Of a stretch of 64,000 nucleotides of DNA, positions 54,096 through 63,075 are shown one piece after another. The stretch lies in the NCBI GenBank assembly GCA_025359065.1, contig JANYHM010000040.1, positions 62,001 to 126,000 of the forward strand. The letters run 5' to 3'. Source of the DNA: Synechococcales cyanobacterium GL140_1_metabinner_5_sub (GTDB taxonomy: Bacteria; Cyanobacteriota; Cyanobacteriia; Cyanobacteriales; Chamaesiphonaceae). The translations under genes and the position numbers were made by a program. Position 1 is the first letter of the stretch, and every line of letters begins with the position of its first letter. Under the pieces are notes generated by a model. The model ran no database searches. It was not told where the DNA came from and saw only the letters and a program-made list of their open reading frames with translations.

Positions 54096-55637
54096 ATGAT
54101 CAGTAAACAAGAATTGATGTTCAGAATTACCAAAACCCTAGCTGCGACCAGTCTACTGGGAATCTTTGCCCCTATCGCAATCATCGCATCCGCGTCGGCT
54201 AAAGCGCCGGTAGAAATTAATGAGATCGCCAAAACCATGACGGTGATGATTTCTGGTACCAGTCAGCAAGGCTCTGGCATCATTATTCAACGGCAAGGAG
54301 ATGTCTATACCATTTTGACCGCCGCACATGTACTGAAAGATGAAGCCTATCAAATTACTGCCACCAATGAGCAAAAGTATGCGGTCATTCCGGGTTCCAT
54401 TCGGAAAGCCAGCGGAGGAATTGACTTAGCCCTCTGTAAATTTCGATCAAAAACCAGTTATCCTGTCGCGAAATTGGGTAATTCTCGTCTGCTTAATGGT
54501 GGTACAGAAATTTATGTAGCCGGTTTTCCGGCAGCAACCCGCACAATTACTACATCAGTCTTTGTGTTCAGAAAAGGCGAAGTTTCAGCCAATAGCAATA
54601 AGATTTTTGAGAGCGGCTACTCTTTGATTTATAGCAACGATACTTTACCGGGGATGAGTGGTGGCCCAGTTTTGAATAGTGCTGGGGAATTAGTTGCTAT
54701 CCACGGCAAAGGCGATCGAGAGCAAAGTAACGGCATGTTAGGAGCAAAAACCGGTTTTAACCTGGGGATTCCAATTTCCCGCTTTTTAGAAATTGCCAGC
54801 ACTCTGGGCGTGGTAATTGATCAGCCTGTTCCTACTGCGCCTAGCAGCCAGCCCGCCGAAGATTTATTGGCCACTGCCTTGGCTAAGGAACAAAAGAATG
54901 ACTATCGAGGGGCAGTAGTAGACTACAGTCGGGCGATCAAGCTGAATCCTCGCTATGTCGATGCTTACATTGGTCGAGGCTACGCTAAATATAAGCTGGA
55001 CGAACGTTCTAATGCCATTATCGACTTCAGCACCGCTATTCAGCTCAATCCTCAATCTGCCCGAGCCTATTTAAATCGGGGAAATATGTATTTGGCGGCG
55101 ATCGATTGGGAATATGCCATTAATGATTTTACCAAAGCTTTGGAAATTAATCCTGACTATGTAGATGCTTATATCAGTCGAGGGGTAGCCAGAGAATCTT
55201 GGTTTAATTCGCCCACAAGTGGCATGGTAGATTTAAATATGGCAATTATTTTAGATCCGCAGTCGATTTTGGCTTATCGGAGTCGAGCGAATGCTAGATA
55301 CAATATTGGAGACTATCAAGGATCGATCGAAGACTATAACAAAGCCATTAGCCTGGGTTCTAAAGAGGCCGCTAACTATTTTGGTCTTGGTATTGCTAGG
55401 CATCAGCTTAAAGATTATCGCAAGGCGATCGCCGATTTGAATACAGCAATTCAGCTTGATGCAGCTAGAGCACAAGCTTATTACGAGCGAGGGCTGTCTA
55501 AATATGAACTTGATGACAAAAGCGGTGCTATTCAAGATCTGCAAAAAGCTCAGTCTTTGTTGACAGCACAGGGCAAAGGTCGATCGTCTGAAAGTAATAA
55601 AGTTATCCGACTTCTCAAGAAGTGGGGATCAATGTAA
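54096..55637 (+). CDS. Trypsin-like serine protease with C-terminal TPR repeats
   Basis: A 513-residue exported protein. The signal peptide ([21 protein letters not shown]) is followed by a trypsin-like domain with His in LTAAHVLKD, Asp in [10 protein letters not shown] and Ser in [11 protein letters not shown], so the triad is complete. From about residue 255 to the end there are six to seven TPR repeats ([29 protein letters not shown] and similar). TPRs probably recruit protein substrates in the periplasm. An ATG at 54117 is the alternative start. Its 3' end overlaps the convergent tgt gene by 9 bp. Confidence 0.9.
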   Translation: MISKQELMFRITKTLAATSLLGIFAPIAIIASASAKAPVEINEIAKTMTVMISGTSQQGSGIIIQRQGDVYTILTAAHVLKDEAYQITATNEQKYAVIPGSIRKASGGIDLALCKFRSKTSYPVAKLGNSRLLNGGTEIYVAGFPAATRTITTSVFVFRKGEVSANSNKIFESGYSLIYSNDTLPGMSGGPVLNSAGELVAIHGKGDREQSNGMLGAKTGFNLGIPISRFLEIASTLGVVIDQPVPTAPSSQPAEDLLATALAKEQKNDYRGAVVDYSRAIKLNPRYVDAYIGRGYAKYKLDERSNAIIDFSTAIQLNPQSARAYLNRGNMYLAAIDWEYAINDFTKALEINPDYVDAYISRGVARESWFNSPTSGMVDLNMAIILDPQSILAYRSRANARYNIGDYQGSIEDYNKAISLGSKEAANYFGLGIARHQLKDYRKAIADLNTAIQLDAARAQAYYERGLSKYELDDKSGAIQDLQKAQSLLTAQGKGRSSESNKVIRLLKKWGSM

Positions 55638-56750
55638 ATCCGGCTTTTCTAACCACTGCCCAAAATCCTCTACAAATCGATCGGCCAAAATCGCCTCCCG
55701 AATACGAGTAGTAAACCGAATTAACTCCGTCACATTATGTAGTGCCAACAAAGTAAACCCTGTCACCTCATTGCAGCGAATTAAATGACACAAATAAGCC
55801 CGACTAAAATTCTGGCAAGTATAGCAAGGACAACTATCATCCAACGGCGTAAAATCGCGCTTAAACGTCGCATTCTTTAAATTCCAGCGCTCTCCTCTCA
55901 CAAAAGCCGCCCCATGACGAGCTACCCGGGTAGGAATTACACAGTCAAACAAATCTATCCCCGAAGCGATCGCGATCGCCATTTCTTTGTAAGTACCAAT
56001 CCCCATCAAATAGCGTGGTTTCTCTTGGGGCAACAGCGGCGCAGTTGCCCGCACAATTTTGTGAATAAATGGAGCCGGTTCACCTACGCTCACCCCGCCG
56101 ATCGCAAATCCTGGCATATCATACTGGCTGAGAGCTTTAGCCGCCGCCTCCCGCAAATCTAAATGCACACCCCCTTGAACAATCGGAAATAAAGCCTGAT
56201 CATGAGGTCTTTGGTGAGCAGCAATACAGCGCTCTAGCCAGCGTTGAGTTCGATCGGTCGCTGCCACTACTTCCTCGCGGGTCGCTGGGTAAGGTGGGCA
56301 TTCATCGAAAGCCATAATTACGTCAGCACCTAAAGCATTCTGAATCTGAATCGATTTTTCTGGAGAGATAAAGATCATCCGGCCATCTAGCGGTGACTTG
56401 AAAGTAACCCCCTCTTCTGCGATTTTGCGAGTCTTGCTCAGGCTAAACACCTGAAACCCACCAGAATCGGTCAACATTGGCCCCGACCAGTTCATAAACT
56501 TATGCAGACCACCAGCTTCTGCAATAATGTCCTCGCCCGGTCGCAGGTGTAGGTGATAAGTATTAGCCAACACCATCTGCGCCTGAGCATCGGCTAAATG
56601 AGCAGAAGTCAGGGTTTTCACCGTGGCCTGGGTGCCCACAGGCATAAATCTGGGGGTTTCTACAATGCCGTGGGGGGTTACAAAAGTACCAGCCCGAGCT
56701 TGGGTGCGGCTGCATTTGCCGTGGCATTGAAAGGTAAAGTTGCTGTTCAC
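55629..56750 (-). CDS. tgt: Queuine/preQ1 tRNA-ribosyltransferase
   Basis: Exchanges the wobble guanine of GUN-anticodon tRNAs for the queuosine precursor. The 373-residue protein has the first catalytic Asp in [12 protein letters not shown], the nucleophile Asp in [26 protein letters not shown], and the zinc site [16 protein letters not shown]. It is complete and of normal length. The gene converges on the trypsin-TPR gene, with the two stops overlapping by 9 bp. Confidence 0.95.
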   Translation of the reverse strand: MNSNFTFQCHGKCSRTQARAGTFVTPHGIVETPRFMPVGTQATVKTLTSAHLADAQAQMVLANTYHLHLRPGEDIIAEAGGLHKFMNWSGPMLTDSGGFQVFSLSKTRKIAEEGVTFKSPLDGRMIFISPEKSIQIQNALGADVIMAFDECPPYPATREEVVAATDRTQRWLERCIAAHQRPHDQALFPIVQGGVHLDLREAAAKALSQYDMPGFAIGGVSVGEPAPFIHKIVRATAPLLPQEKPRYLMGIGTYKEMAIAIASGIDLFDCVIPTRVARHGAAFVRGERWNLKNATFKRDFTPLDDSCPCYTCQNFSRAYLCHLIRCNEVTGFTLLALHNVTELIRFTTRIREAILADRFVEDFGQWLEKPDLH

Positions 56751-56982
56751 TGAGAATGATGTCCGCGTGATGACTGCTCATTGTACTTTACCAAAAGCCA
56801 TATCAACACCTAAAGCAATCTGAAGCTACTTTTCTGGAGAGGTAATGGTTTTGGGAAAAAGGGTTAAATAAGATAATCAGCCATTATGATAAATCGATGT
56901 CCTTCTTACCTAAAAATATTTAGGCACATAATGATAATCCTAAATTCTGATATTGGAGCTTAGAGATATCCCTCTAACGGTT

Positions 56983-57588
56983 TTATGAAAACAACATATA
57001 TCCATATTTCTCGGTGATTTCGGTCAGTTTATCGCTAAAAATGTCGCTTAAAATTTCAACTGTAGATTCAGTAGCTAGAATTCCATCTACTCGATCGCTA
57101 TAAAGCGCCACGCAAAATTGCTCGTTATTGTGACAGGAAGGATAGATAATTCCATCCACATTTTCGGGGTATTGCCAAAAAGCAAATGACCATTGTTGGG
57201 TAATCTGCCGATTTTTGGTGGCAAAGATCCCAGAATTTGCTCCCATGCGTTCCAAATTAGCACCAGAAGCCCTAATTAATCTGAGCGGTCGATCGAACTT
57301 TAATTGAGAGATAGATTCTGCTGCCAAGCTAGAGCGTTCTATCCAGCCACGATTTGCTTGATCGCGCATCACCTCCAGAAAGGCAACACCTTCATTCATT
57401 CCAGCATAGACAACCCCATATGGTCTGGGTGCATCAAAGCGATGAGGTAAATCTCTGCCAAAAAATATCGGATTAAAAACGGTTCGATGAATGCGAAATA
57501 ATCGTGTTTCAGTATCTAAGGTATCGATCTTAATTTGCCGATCATTTAAATCTTCTGGTGGCAGGGGATGCTCTTGTCCTGTTTGCAT
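56983..57588 (-). CDS. RES-domain toxin
   Basis: About 201 residues. RES toxins degrade or modify NAD+ using an Arg-Glu-Ser triad. Candidate residues are the Arg in TRLFRIHR, the Glu in YAGMNEGVAFLEVM and a Ser in the later strand region. The DGIIYPSCHNNEQFCVALY segment also resembles the RES fold. The ATG at 57588 is chosen; a TTG at 57615 would add nine residues. An Xre/MbcA-type antitoxin lies just upstream on the same strand, the standard RES-Xre order. Confidence 0.82.
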   Translation of the reverse strand: MQTGQEHPLPPEDLNDRQIKIDTLDTETRLFRIHRTVFNPIFFGRDLPHRFDAPRPYGVVYAGMNEGVAFLEVMRDQANRGWIERSSLAAESISQLKFDRPLRLIRASGANLERMGANSGIFATKNRQITQQWSFAFWQYPENVDGIIYPSCHNNEQFCVALYSDRVDGILATESTVEILSDIFSDKLTEITEKYGYMLFS

Positions 57589-57679
57589 TAAGTAGGCGTG
57601 CCTAATTAAACTCAAGATAGTTTTGGTCTAGACAAGGATTTCAGATTGATCCGTCTTACATTTAATTGAGCGTTGCTAC

Positions 57680-58102
57680 TTATTCAGTCGCAGCAATAAC
57701 TACATCCTCAATATTACCTCGTCGTAGCTCTGATAATGGCGAGTTTTGATCATCTAGAGAATAGTTTGGCGAAAGTAGATACGATAACTTGTCCCAAGAT
57801 GAGAAAGGATTGAGACATCTGAGAACTTCTGGCAACCCAGCTAGAACTTTCCTATTTTCTGTAAACTGCCAAGCGGGATAGAGATAGCGATCTTCCCACC
57901 ACACACCCAGCAACCTACCTTGTTCCCGCATTGCATCTAGATGCTGAAAACCAGTCACACCAAAATACTGCATGACTCGATCGGCTTCCCAGCAGCCACC
58001 CTCAGCCGTAATTAGTTCCCACTGAAACTCTTGCAAAGTTTGCTGAGGTCTATTACTGCTGGTATTGGGTAAACGAGATTTTTGTCTGTCTTCGGCTAAC
58101 AT
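57680..58102 (-). CDS. MbcA/ParS-type antitoxin paired with the RES toxin
   Basis: About 140 residues from the ATG at 58102. The middle (WEADRVMQYFGVTGFQHLDAMREQGRLLGV) resembles a DNA-binding segment and WWEDRYLYPAWQF continues the family pattern. The C-terminus (LNPFSSWDKLSYLLSP then SPLSELRRGNIEDVVIAA) is the MbcA/ParS toxin-binding domain (DUF2384). It precedes the RES gene by about 90 bp. Its first 15 codons are duplicated in decayed form at 59009-59056. Confidence 0.78.
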   Translation of the reverse strand: MLAEDRQKSRLPNTSSNRPQQTLQEFQWELITAEGGCWEADRVMQYFGVTGFQHLDAMREQGRLLGVWWEDRYLYPAWQFTENRKVLAGLPEVLRCLNPFSSWDKLSYLLSPNYSLDDQNSPLSELRRGNIEDVVIAATE

Positions 58103-58186
58103 AATATTTCCACACATTTTTTTGTTTATTTGTATCTCACTTGAAATTTTTATATAAAAGCGAGATGTGATCGGTGTTTATTTGAT

Positions 58187-58777
58187 TCATTTAAATGATG
58201 GTTTTAACCACCTAGGCAGATCGGTCGATTGATATCTGACCTGGCCACGATTTAAAGAAAGCACTAATCTGACTTCAGTAGCATCGTCTGAGTTGTCATA
58301 AACCAATGAACGATCAGCTACTTCGAGCGCACTTGATAATAAGTGCATCACACGCTCATACCTAGCCATTACTTTGTCTTTTGGTACATCATGCCCACCA
58401 GACTGAACCCTTTGTCTGACTCGTTCAAAAGAAAGTTGTGGACTAGATAATCCGACAAAAATCAGCATTACGTCATAGCCAGCGTTCTTTGCAGACTGCA
58501 TGAATTCGATCTTGCTAGGGTGGCTCATCACTGTTTCAAAAGCCATCGATTCTCGACCTGTTAACCATCTATTTCTCTGCTCATCAGCTCTCTTAGACGC
58601 AGTGCTAGCCCTTTCTCTCAGGTCAGTAATGTCTGTTAGAGTGAGAGCTATTTCATCAGGATTAATATAGTTTGAGGGAAATCCTGGTTCTTGTCGTAGA
58701 CGAGCAGTAATAGTAGACTTCCCAGCCCCGTTAACACCTGCGATTACAACCAATAAAGGTGTCGATGAGCTATCCAT
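58187..58777 (-). CDS. Zeta-toxin-family P-loop kinase
   Basis: A 196-residue protein with Walker A GVNGAGKSTITARL near residue 13, NPDEIALTL (zeta-type Asp), MAFETVMSHPSKIEF, and a C-terminal RVxQRVQSGGHDVP that fits the lid/Arg region. Zeta toxins phosphorylate UDP-GlcNAc or related sugars; here the exact substrate is unknown. It follows a 72-residue gene by 6 bp that is probably its antitoxin. There is no SH3-like extension. Confidence 0.85.
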   Translation of the reverse strand: MDSSSTPLLVVIAGVNGAGKSTITARLRQEPGFPSNYINPDEIALTLTDITDLRERASTASKRADEQRNRWLTGRESMAFETVMSHPSKIEFMQSAKNAGYDVMLIFVGLSSPQLSFERVRQRVQSGGHDVPKDKVMARYERVMHLLSSALEVADRSLVYDNSDDATEVRLVLSLNRGQVRYQSTDLPRWLKPSFK

Positions 58778-58783
58778 ATTTTC

Positions 58784-59002
58784 TTAGCTCTGGCTGGGTA
58801 CATTGGAAACTTCAATTTCTTCTCCACTTGGCTTTGTTTCATGCATGATGCCATCTCTTTCTCCATAAGTAGAGATACCATTCGCATGAAGGTCTTCCAC
58901 GGCTGCCTTAGTTGCTTCTCTGGCTAAAGAAGACATCGTTTCATCTGACAAATCAAAGAAGTTGTCAGTTTTAGATGGGAGTGTTTGCTCTACTGCTTGC
59001 AT
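58784..59002 (-). CDS. Putative antitoxin of the zeta-like kinase
   Basis: A 72-residue protein. AREATKAAVEDLHANGISTYGERDGIMHE is the motif commonly found in the small gene upstream of chromosomal zeta-like kinases in bacteria. It precedes the toxin by only 6 bp, indicating an operon. It is not related to the classical epsilon antitoxin, so the neutralising mechanism is unknown. Confidence 0.75.
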   Translation of the reverse strand: MQAVEQTLPSKTDNFFDLSDETMSSLAREATKAAVEDLHANGISTYGERDGIMHETKPSGEEIEVSNVPSQS

Positions 59003-59008
59003 GATACT

Positions 59009-59056
59009 TAGTCGGTATTAGATAAATGAGATTTTTGTTGGTCTTGGGCTAACATC
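59009..59056 (-). pseudogene. Decayed duplicate of the RES-antitoxin N-terminus
   Basis: A 15-codon frame encodes MLAQDQQKSHLSNTD, closely matching MLAEDRQKSRLPNTS at the start of the antitoxin gene at 58102. It stops after the Asp codon. The zeta antitoxin begins just downstream, so the upstream region of one TA operon may have been copied to the other. Confidence 0.55.
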
Positions 59057-59202
59057 AATTTCCTCACTATTTCAATTTTTGTTGGGGGTCGATACCACAT
59101 TTCCAGTATCGCAAACTCACGATTTATTTTTAACTCAGTTTTGTTTTTAGTTAAAATTGAGGCATAATTGAGACACAAAAGGACTGGAGATCTTGACTTG
59201 CC

Positions 59203-62200
59203 ATGGCTAATTCTTTGATTGCTTCGGATAAAGGACTTCAGCTCATCGATAATGCCAGAGAAAAGCAAGGCTGGAATCGATCGGATCGGCGGCTTCTGGA
59301 AGCGGCGGAGATTTCGAGAGCGACGTTGAATCGGTTTTATGCTCAGCAGCCAATTAAACATGATAATTTTGTGGCGATTTGCAGGGCGGTGGGGATTGAG
59401 AGGTGGCAGCGGGTAGCAGCGATAGTGTTAACGGCTGAAAAAATGCAGGCGGTGCCAGAGATACCGCCAAATTCTTTGGCTGAACTCGATCGAGATTTAC
59501 GGGCTTGGTTTAAAGCATTGCGGTATAAGATCGAGCCAGATTATCTGGTGGAGACAGCGGAATATTTTGAGTGGATTATTCGGATACCAGTGCGGAGTAG
59601 ATACGATCGAGTTTTAATTCATGGGATTACGGGCGAGGCGGGGATGCAGGATCTGGCGCGGGTGGAGGCGGTGGTGCAGGAGCGGCAGTTAGATGAGGGG
59701 TGTTTGGTGACAGATTATCGGGTGAGTCGATCGGTGGATGCTTATTTGGCGGCGGAAGAGGAGAAGGGGAATCAGAAAATTTTGTGCTTGACGGTGGATG
59801 AATTGATTGATCGAGATGTAGATTTTTCGCCGTATATTCAGTGGTTGGCGGCGGAGATCCAGCGGTTGAAAATCGCTGAAGAATATCTCCAGTTGGATTG
59901 TAGTAAACCCGAAAAAGATGCCCAGGGAAGATATAAAACGCCGAGTGCGGGAGCGGTGGGGGCAGAACAGATCGATGAATATATGGATGAGTGGTTGAAG
60001 TCAGCGCAGAAAAATCATATTTCGGTGCTGGGGGAATTTGGGACGGGGAAGACTTGGTTTGCGCTGCACTATGCTTGGGTGGGAATTCAGGCTTATTTAC
60101 AGGCAAAAGCCAAACGGGTGAAGCGTCCGCGTTTACCACTATTAATTACCTTGCGGGACTATGCCAAGACGTTAAATGTGGATACGGTGATTGCGGGGTT
60201 CTTTTTTGTTAATCACAATATTCGGCTGAATGCGGATGTATTCGATCGATTGAATCGCATGGGTAAGCTATTGATTTTGTTCGATGGTTTTGATGAGATG
60301 GCGAATAAGATTAATAGTCAGGAGGCGATCGATAATTTCTGGGCGTTGGCTGAGGTTATTGTGCCAAATTCTAAGGCGATTCTTACCTGTCGGACGGAGC
60401 ATTTCCCGACTACGACAGTCACGCAGGAGATTTTGGCTGGTGAAAAGTTGGCTTCTACTCAGGCAAAGGTGGCGATGGCTCCAAAGTTTGAAATTTTGAA
60501 TTTGCATCCGCTATCGATCGACCAAATTCGGCAGGTGTTGACTAGTCGCGGTGCGACGATGGAGGCGATCGATCTCATTCTGGCTAATGCTGAATTAGCC
60601 GATTTGGTGAAGCGTCCGATGATGGTGGATTTGGTGTTGGCGGCGTTACCAGAAATTAGTGCGGGTAGAGATATCGATGTGGCGCGGGTGTATTTGTATG
60701 CTCTCAAGCACAAGCTGGCGCAGGATATCGAAACTAAGCGGACGTTTACATCCATGGCAGATAAGGTGTTCTTTTTGTGTGAGGTATCTTGGGCGATGCT
60801 GTCACAGAATAAGTTGACGCTGCACTATAGTCAGTTTCCGGATAAGTTGCGAGAGGTGTTTGGTGATGCGGTTAAGGATACTCAGCTCGACCATTGGCAT
60901 TATGACATGATGGGTCAGTCGATTTTGATTCGTGACCACGATGGTAATTATCGTCCGGCGCATAAGTCGCTGCTGGAGTTTTTTGTGGCGTGGAAGTTTG
61001 CGGCGGAGTTGGGGTTGCTGCATGACGATTTTTTGGAGTTGGTGGGGGAACCAGAGGGGAATCCCCCTGTCTTGTCGCGCTTTTTAGCGGAGGAAACCTC
61101 CGCAGCGCGCGCCGCTAAATCCCCCTTGGGAAGGGGGACTTTGAGAGGTGAATTAGAATCAGGTACTTCGACTGTAGTCCCTTTGGGAAGGGGGACTTTG
61201 AGAGGCGCATTAGAATCAGATACTTCGACCGTAGCCCCCTTTTTAAGGGGGTTGGGGGGTTCAGATTTCGCAACGGAGTCAGGAGTGATCGCACCATCGG
61301 ATGTTCGCTACAAGTGGGCAGATTATTGGCGGCATTGTCGAGAGAATCAGGGGAATGGGGGCGATATTGCCAGATTTGAGCGGGTGGAAATTGCCAATTT
61401 AGTGACAACTTTTGGGGCGAGTCCGTTAATTCCGGCGGTGATGAATTTGCTTTTGCCGATGCTGGATCTAGAGGTGAGTTATCGGCAGATGAATTCGTTG
61501 TTGGAGTTGATGCAGTGGACGCGGGGACAAGCAGAAGCGGCATGGTTGGGGAGTAATGCGGGAAGTGTGTTGGTGAAACTAAATCCCTATGGGTTAGAGT
61601 ATCAGGATCTCAGCGAGACGGTGCTGCCAGATATTGATTTGGTGGGGGCAGGATTGCGGGAAGTGAATTTTGCTGGGGCAAACCTGGCAAATGCTGCAAC
61701 AACTAAAACTTTTGACACTTGTACTGCGATCGCCACTAGTGACGATGGTCGATATTTTTTTACGGGTCATAGTGACAGAACTGTTAGGATTTGGTCGATT
61801 GATGGTCAAGAATTATTTACTTGTTCTGGTCATCATGATTCGGTAAGTTCGCTTGCTATTAATGGCGAGTGGTTGTTCTCTGGCAGTTATGATTGCACCA
61901 TCAAACAGTGGGAGATCTCCACCGGCAAATGTCTGCAAACCTTCAACGATCATCAATATTCGGTAAACTCGATCGCGATCAGCGGTGAGTGGCTATTTTC
62001 TGGCAGTGATGACAACACGATCAAACAGTGGGATATCTCCACCGGCAAATGTCTACATACCTTCACCGGTCATCAATCTTGGGTAAATTCGATCGCGATC
62101 AGTGGTGAGTGGCTATTCTCTGGCAATGATGACAACACCATCAAACAATGGGAGATCGCCAGCGGCAAATGCCTCCACACCTTCACAGGTTATCAAAATT

Positions 62201-62415
62201 CGGTAAATTCGATCGCGATCAGTGGCGAGTGGCTATTCTCTGGCAGTGATGACAACACTATCAAACAGTGGGAAATCTCCACAGGGAAATGTATTGCTAC
62301 CTTCGATAATTCCCTCTGTGCTAAAGCAAATATTACGGACGTGCGCGGTCTGAATGACTCACAGATAGCCTCACTCAAAGCCCTGGGCGCAGTTGATGAT
62401 AATATCTTGACGTAG
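59203..62415 (+). CDS. NACHT NTPase with N-terminal HTH-like region and C-terminal WD40 repeats
   Basis: A 1070-residue STAND protein. Residues 1-75 (LLEAAEISRATLNRFYAQQ) resemble an HTH. Residues ~90-220 form an unknown alpha/beta domain, possibly nuclease-like (RSRYDRVLIHGITGEAG). The NACHT domain starts near 275 with Walker A GEFGTGKTWF and has Walker B LLILFDGFDEM near 360, then helical NACHT-associated domains. An in-frame GC-rich repeat insert is at about 620-690. Pentapeptide-like LREVNFAGANLANA and about five WD40 repeats follow from residue 840. NACHT proteins of this type can act in phage defence; here that is inferred. It is next to a TA island. Confidence 0.88.
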   Translation: MANSLIASDKGLQLIDNAREKQGWNRSDRRLLEAAEISRATLNRFYAQQPIKHDNFVAICRAVGIERWQRVAAIVLTAEKMQAVPEIPPNSLAELDRDLRAWFKALRYKIEPDYLVETAEYFEWIIRIPVRSRYDRVLIHGITGEAGMQDLARVEAVVQERQLDEGCLVTDYRVSRSVDAYLAAEEEKGNQKILCLTVDELIDRDVDFSPYIQWLAAEIQRLKIAEEYLQLDCSKPEKDAQGRYKTPSAGAVGAEQIDEYMDEWLKSAQKNHISVLGEFGTGKTWFALHYAWVGIQAYLQAKAKRVKRPRLPLLITLRDYAKTLNVDTVIAGFFFVNHNIRLNADVFDRLNRMGKLLILFDGFDEMANKINSQEAIDNFWALAEVIVPNSKAILTCRTEHFPTTTVTQEILAGEKLASTQAKVAMAPKFEILNLHPLSIDQIRQVLTSRGATMEAIDLILANAELADLVKRPMMVDLVLAALPEISAGRDIDVARVYLYALKHKLAQDIETKRTFTSMADKVFFLCEVSWAMLSQNKLTLHYSQFPDKLREVFGDAVKDTQLDHWHYDMMGQSILIRDHDGNYRPAHKSLLEFFVAWKFAAELGLLHDDFLELVGEPEGNPPVLSRFLAEETSAARAAKSPLGRGTLRGELESGTSTVVPLGRGTLRGALESDTSTVAPFLRGLGGSDFATESGVIAPSDVRYKWADYWRHCRENQGNGGDIARFERVEIANLVTTFGASPLIPAVMNLLLPMLDLEVSYRQMNSLLELMQWTRGQAEAAWLGSNAGSVLVKLNPYGLEYQDLSETVLPDIDLVGAGLREVNFAGANLANAATTKTFDTCTAIATSDDGRYFFTGHSDRTVRIWSIDGQELFTCSGHHDSVSSLAINGEWLFSGSYDCTIKQWEISTGKCLQTFNDHQYSVNSIAISGEWLFSGSDDNTIKQWDISTGKCLHTFTGHQSWVNSIAISGEWLFSGNDDNTIKQWEIASGKCLHTFTGYQNSVNSIAISGEWLFSGSDDNTIKQWEISTGKCIATFDNSLCAKANITDVRGLNDSQIASLKALGAVDDNILT
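61061..61262. repeat. GC-rich palindromic repeat inserted in frame in the NACHT gene
   Basis: The segment holds nested inverted repeats (TTTAGCGG...CCGCTAAA, GCGGAGG-AAA-CCTCCGC, CCCCCTT...AAGGGGG) and two tandem units of about 57 bp beginning near 61123 and 61179. These encode PLGRGTLRGELESGTSTVV and PLGRGTLRGALESDTSTVA. It ends in CCCCCTTTTTAAGGGGG-type sequence common in dispersed cyanobacterial repeats. The reading frame is kept open throughout. The host protein thus gains about 65 residues of low complexity. Confidence 0.75.
61839..62318 (+). repeat. Four near-identical 120-bp units encoding WD40 repeats
   Basis: Units begin at about 61839, 61959, 62079 and 62199 with exact 120-bp spacing. 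Each encodes 40 residues with SVNSIAISGEWLFSGSDDN and TIKQWEISTGKCLHTF. Units 2 to 4 are almost identical at the DNA level, including synonymous positions, indicating recent amplification or gene conversion. Confidence 0.85.
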
Positions 62416-62428
62416 TTCAGGAGTCCAA

Positions 62429-62758
62429 ATGAGTAATCATAATTATGTTGCTATAGTACTGATCTCCAGTACTTCAGATTCACCAGGGTATCAAACACTT
62501 TACGACGAAACAACCCTAATCGTTCAAGCCAATTCTATAGAAGAAGCCAAGTCAAAGGCGATTCAGTATGGGAAAAGCTGTGAGGGGAGTTATACCAGCG
62601 TAGATGGTTTTCTCATCGTTAAAAAGTTTGTAAATGTGGAAGATGTAAACGATGTTCTAGAAGATCTGGGCGGTGATATTACCGCTATTAATGCGCGCTT
62701 CTTCCATGACTTGGATGCTTACCAAAATTTCAGAACAATGTTGCACTCAGAAACATAG
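62429..62758 (+). CDS. DUF4288-like small protein
   Basis: A 109-residue protein starting MSNHNYVAIVLISSTSDSPG. A first strand, the ANSIEEAKSKAIQYG helix and a later VNVEDVNDVLEDL segment with an INARFF strand give the pattern I associate with DUF4288. It lies 13 bp after the NACHT-WD40 stop, so it is probably in the same transcript and may be an accessory protein of that system. Confidence 0.6.
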   Translation: MSNHNYVAIVLISSTSDSPGYQTLYDETTLIVQANSIEEAKSKAIQYGKSCEGSYTSVDGFLIVKKFVNVEDVNDVLEDLGGDITAINARFFHDLDAYQNFRTMLHSET

Positions 62759-63075
62759 CAAGCTTTCCTGTAAACGAGTATGCCGCCGCGTCGATCGCAC
62801 CGTATTCACTGCCTGCTCCTCCCCCTAATAATTGCCGCATACAAAAGATTCCGTTGCAGCATCATATTGTGCTCCATACTCAACGGAATCACCACCACCG
62901 GAAACTCCGAACCCTAGATTTTGTGAATCGTAAACGCTTTCAAAAACACTAACGCAGCTTGGATGAATTTCAGATGATCTTTCGATCGCTGTTCACTTGA
63001 TCATTCCTTGACTGGATACAGTACCGGCCAGAGACTATGATATAGATCGTTTGTGCCGCTCTGACTAGCTCACTA
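62759..63075. other. Intergenic region with a possible decayed coding segment
   Basis: No intact gene was found. On the minus strand, about 62990 to 62828 is open without a start codon and reads protein-like sequence ([20 protein letters not shown], then [11 protein letters not shown] and a stop), which may be the C-terminal end of a lost gene. A 10-bp inverted repeat (GATTCCGTTG at 62847, CAACGGAATC at 62881) lies inside it. Confidence 0.35.

Noticed and set aside
59008-59361. 117-residue minus-strand frame over the NACHT start
   Set aside because: Most of it lies antisense to the NACHT coding region. Only its last 15 codons are meaningful, as a duplicate of the RES-antitoxin start.
59627-60139. 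170-residue Pro/Ser-rich frame antisense to the NACHT gene
   Set aside because: Low-complexity shadow of the GC-rich coding strand; no start context and no domain.
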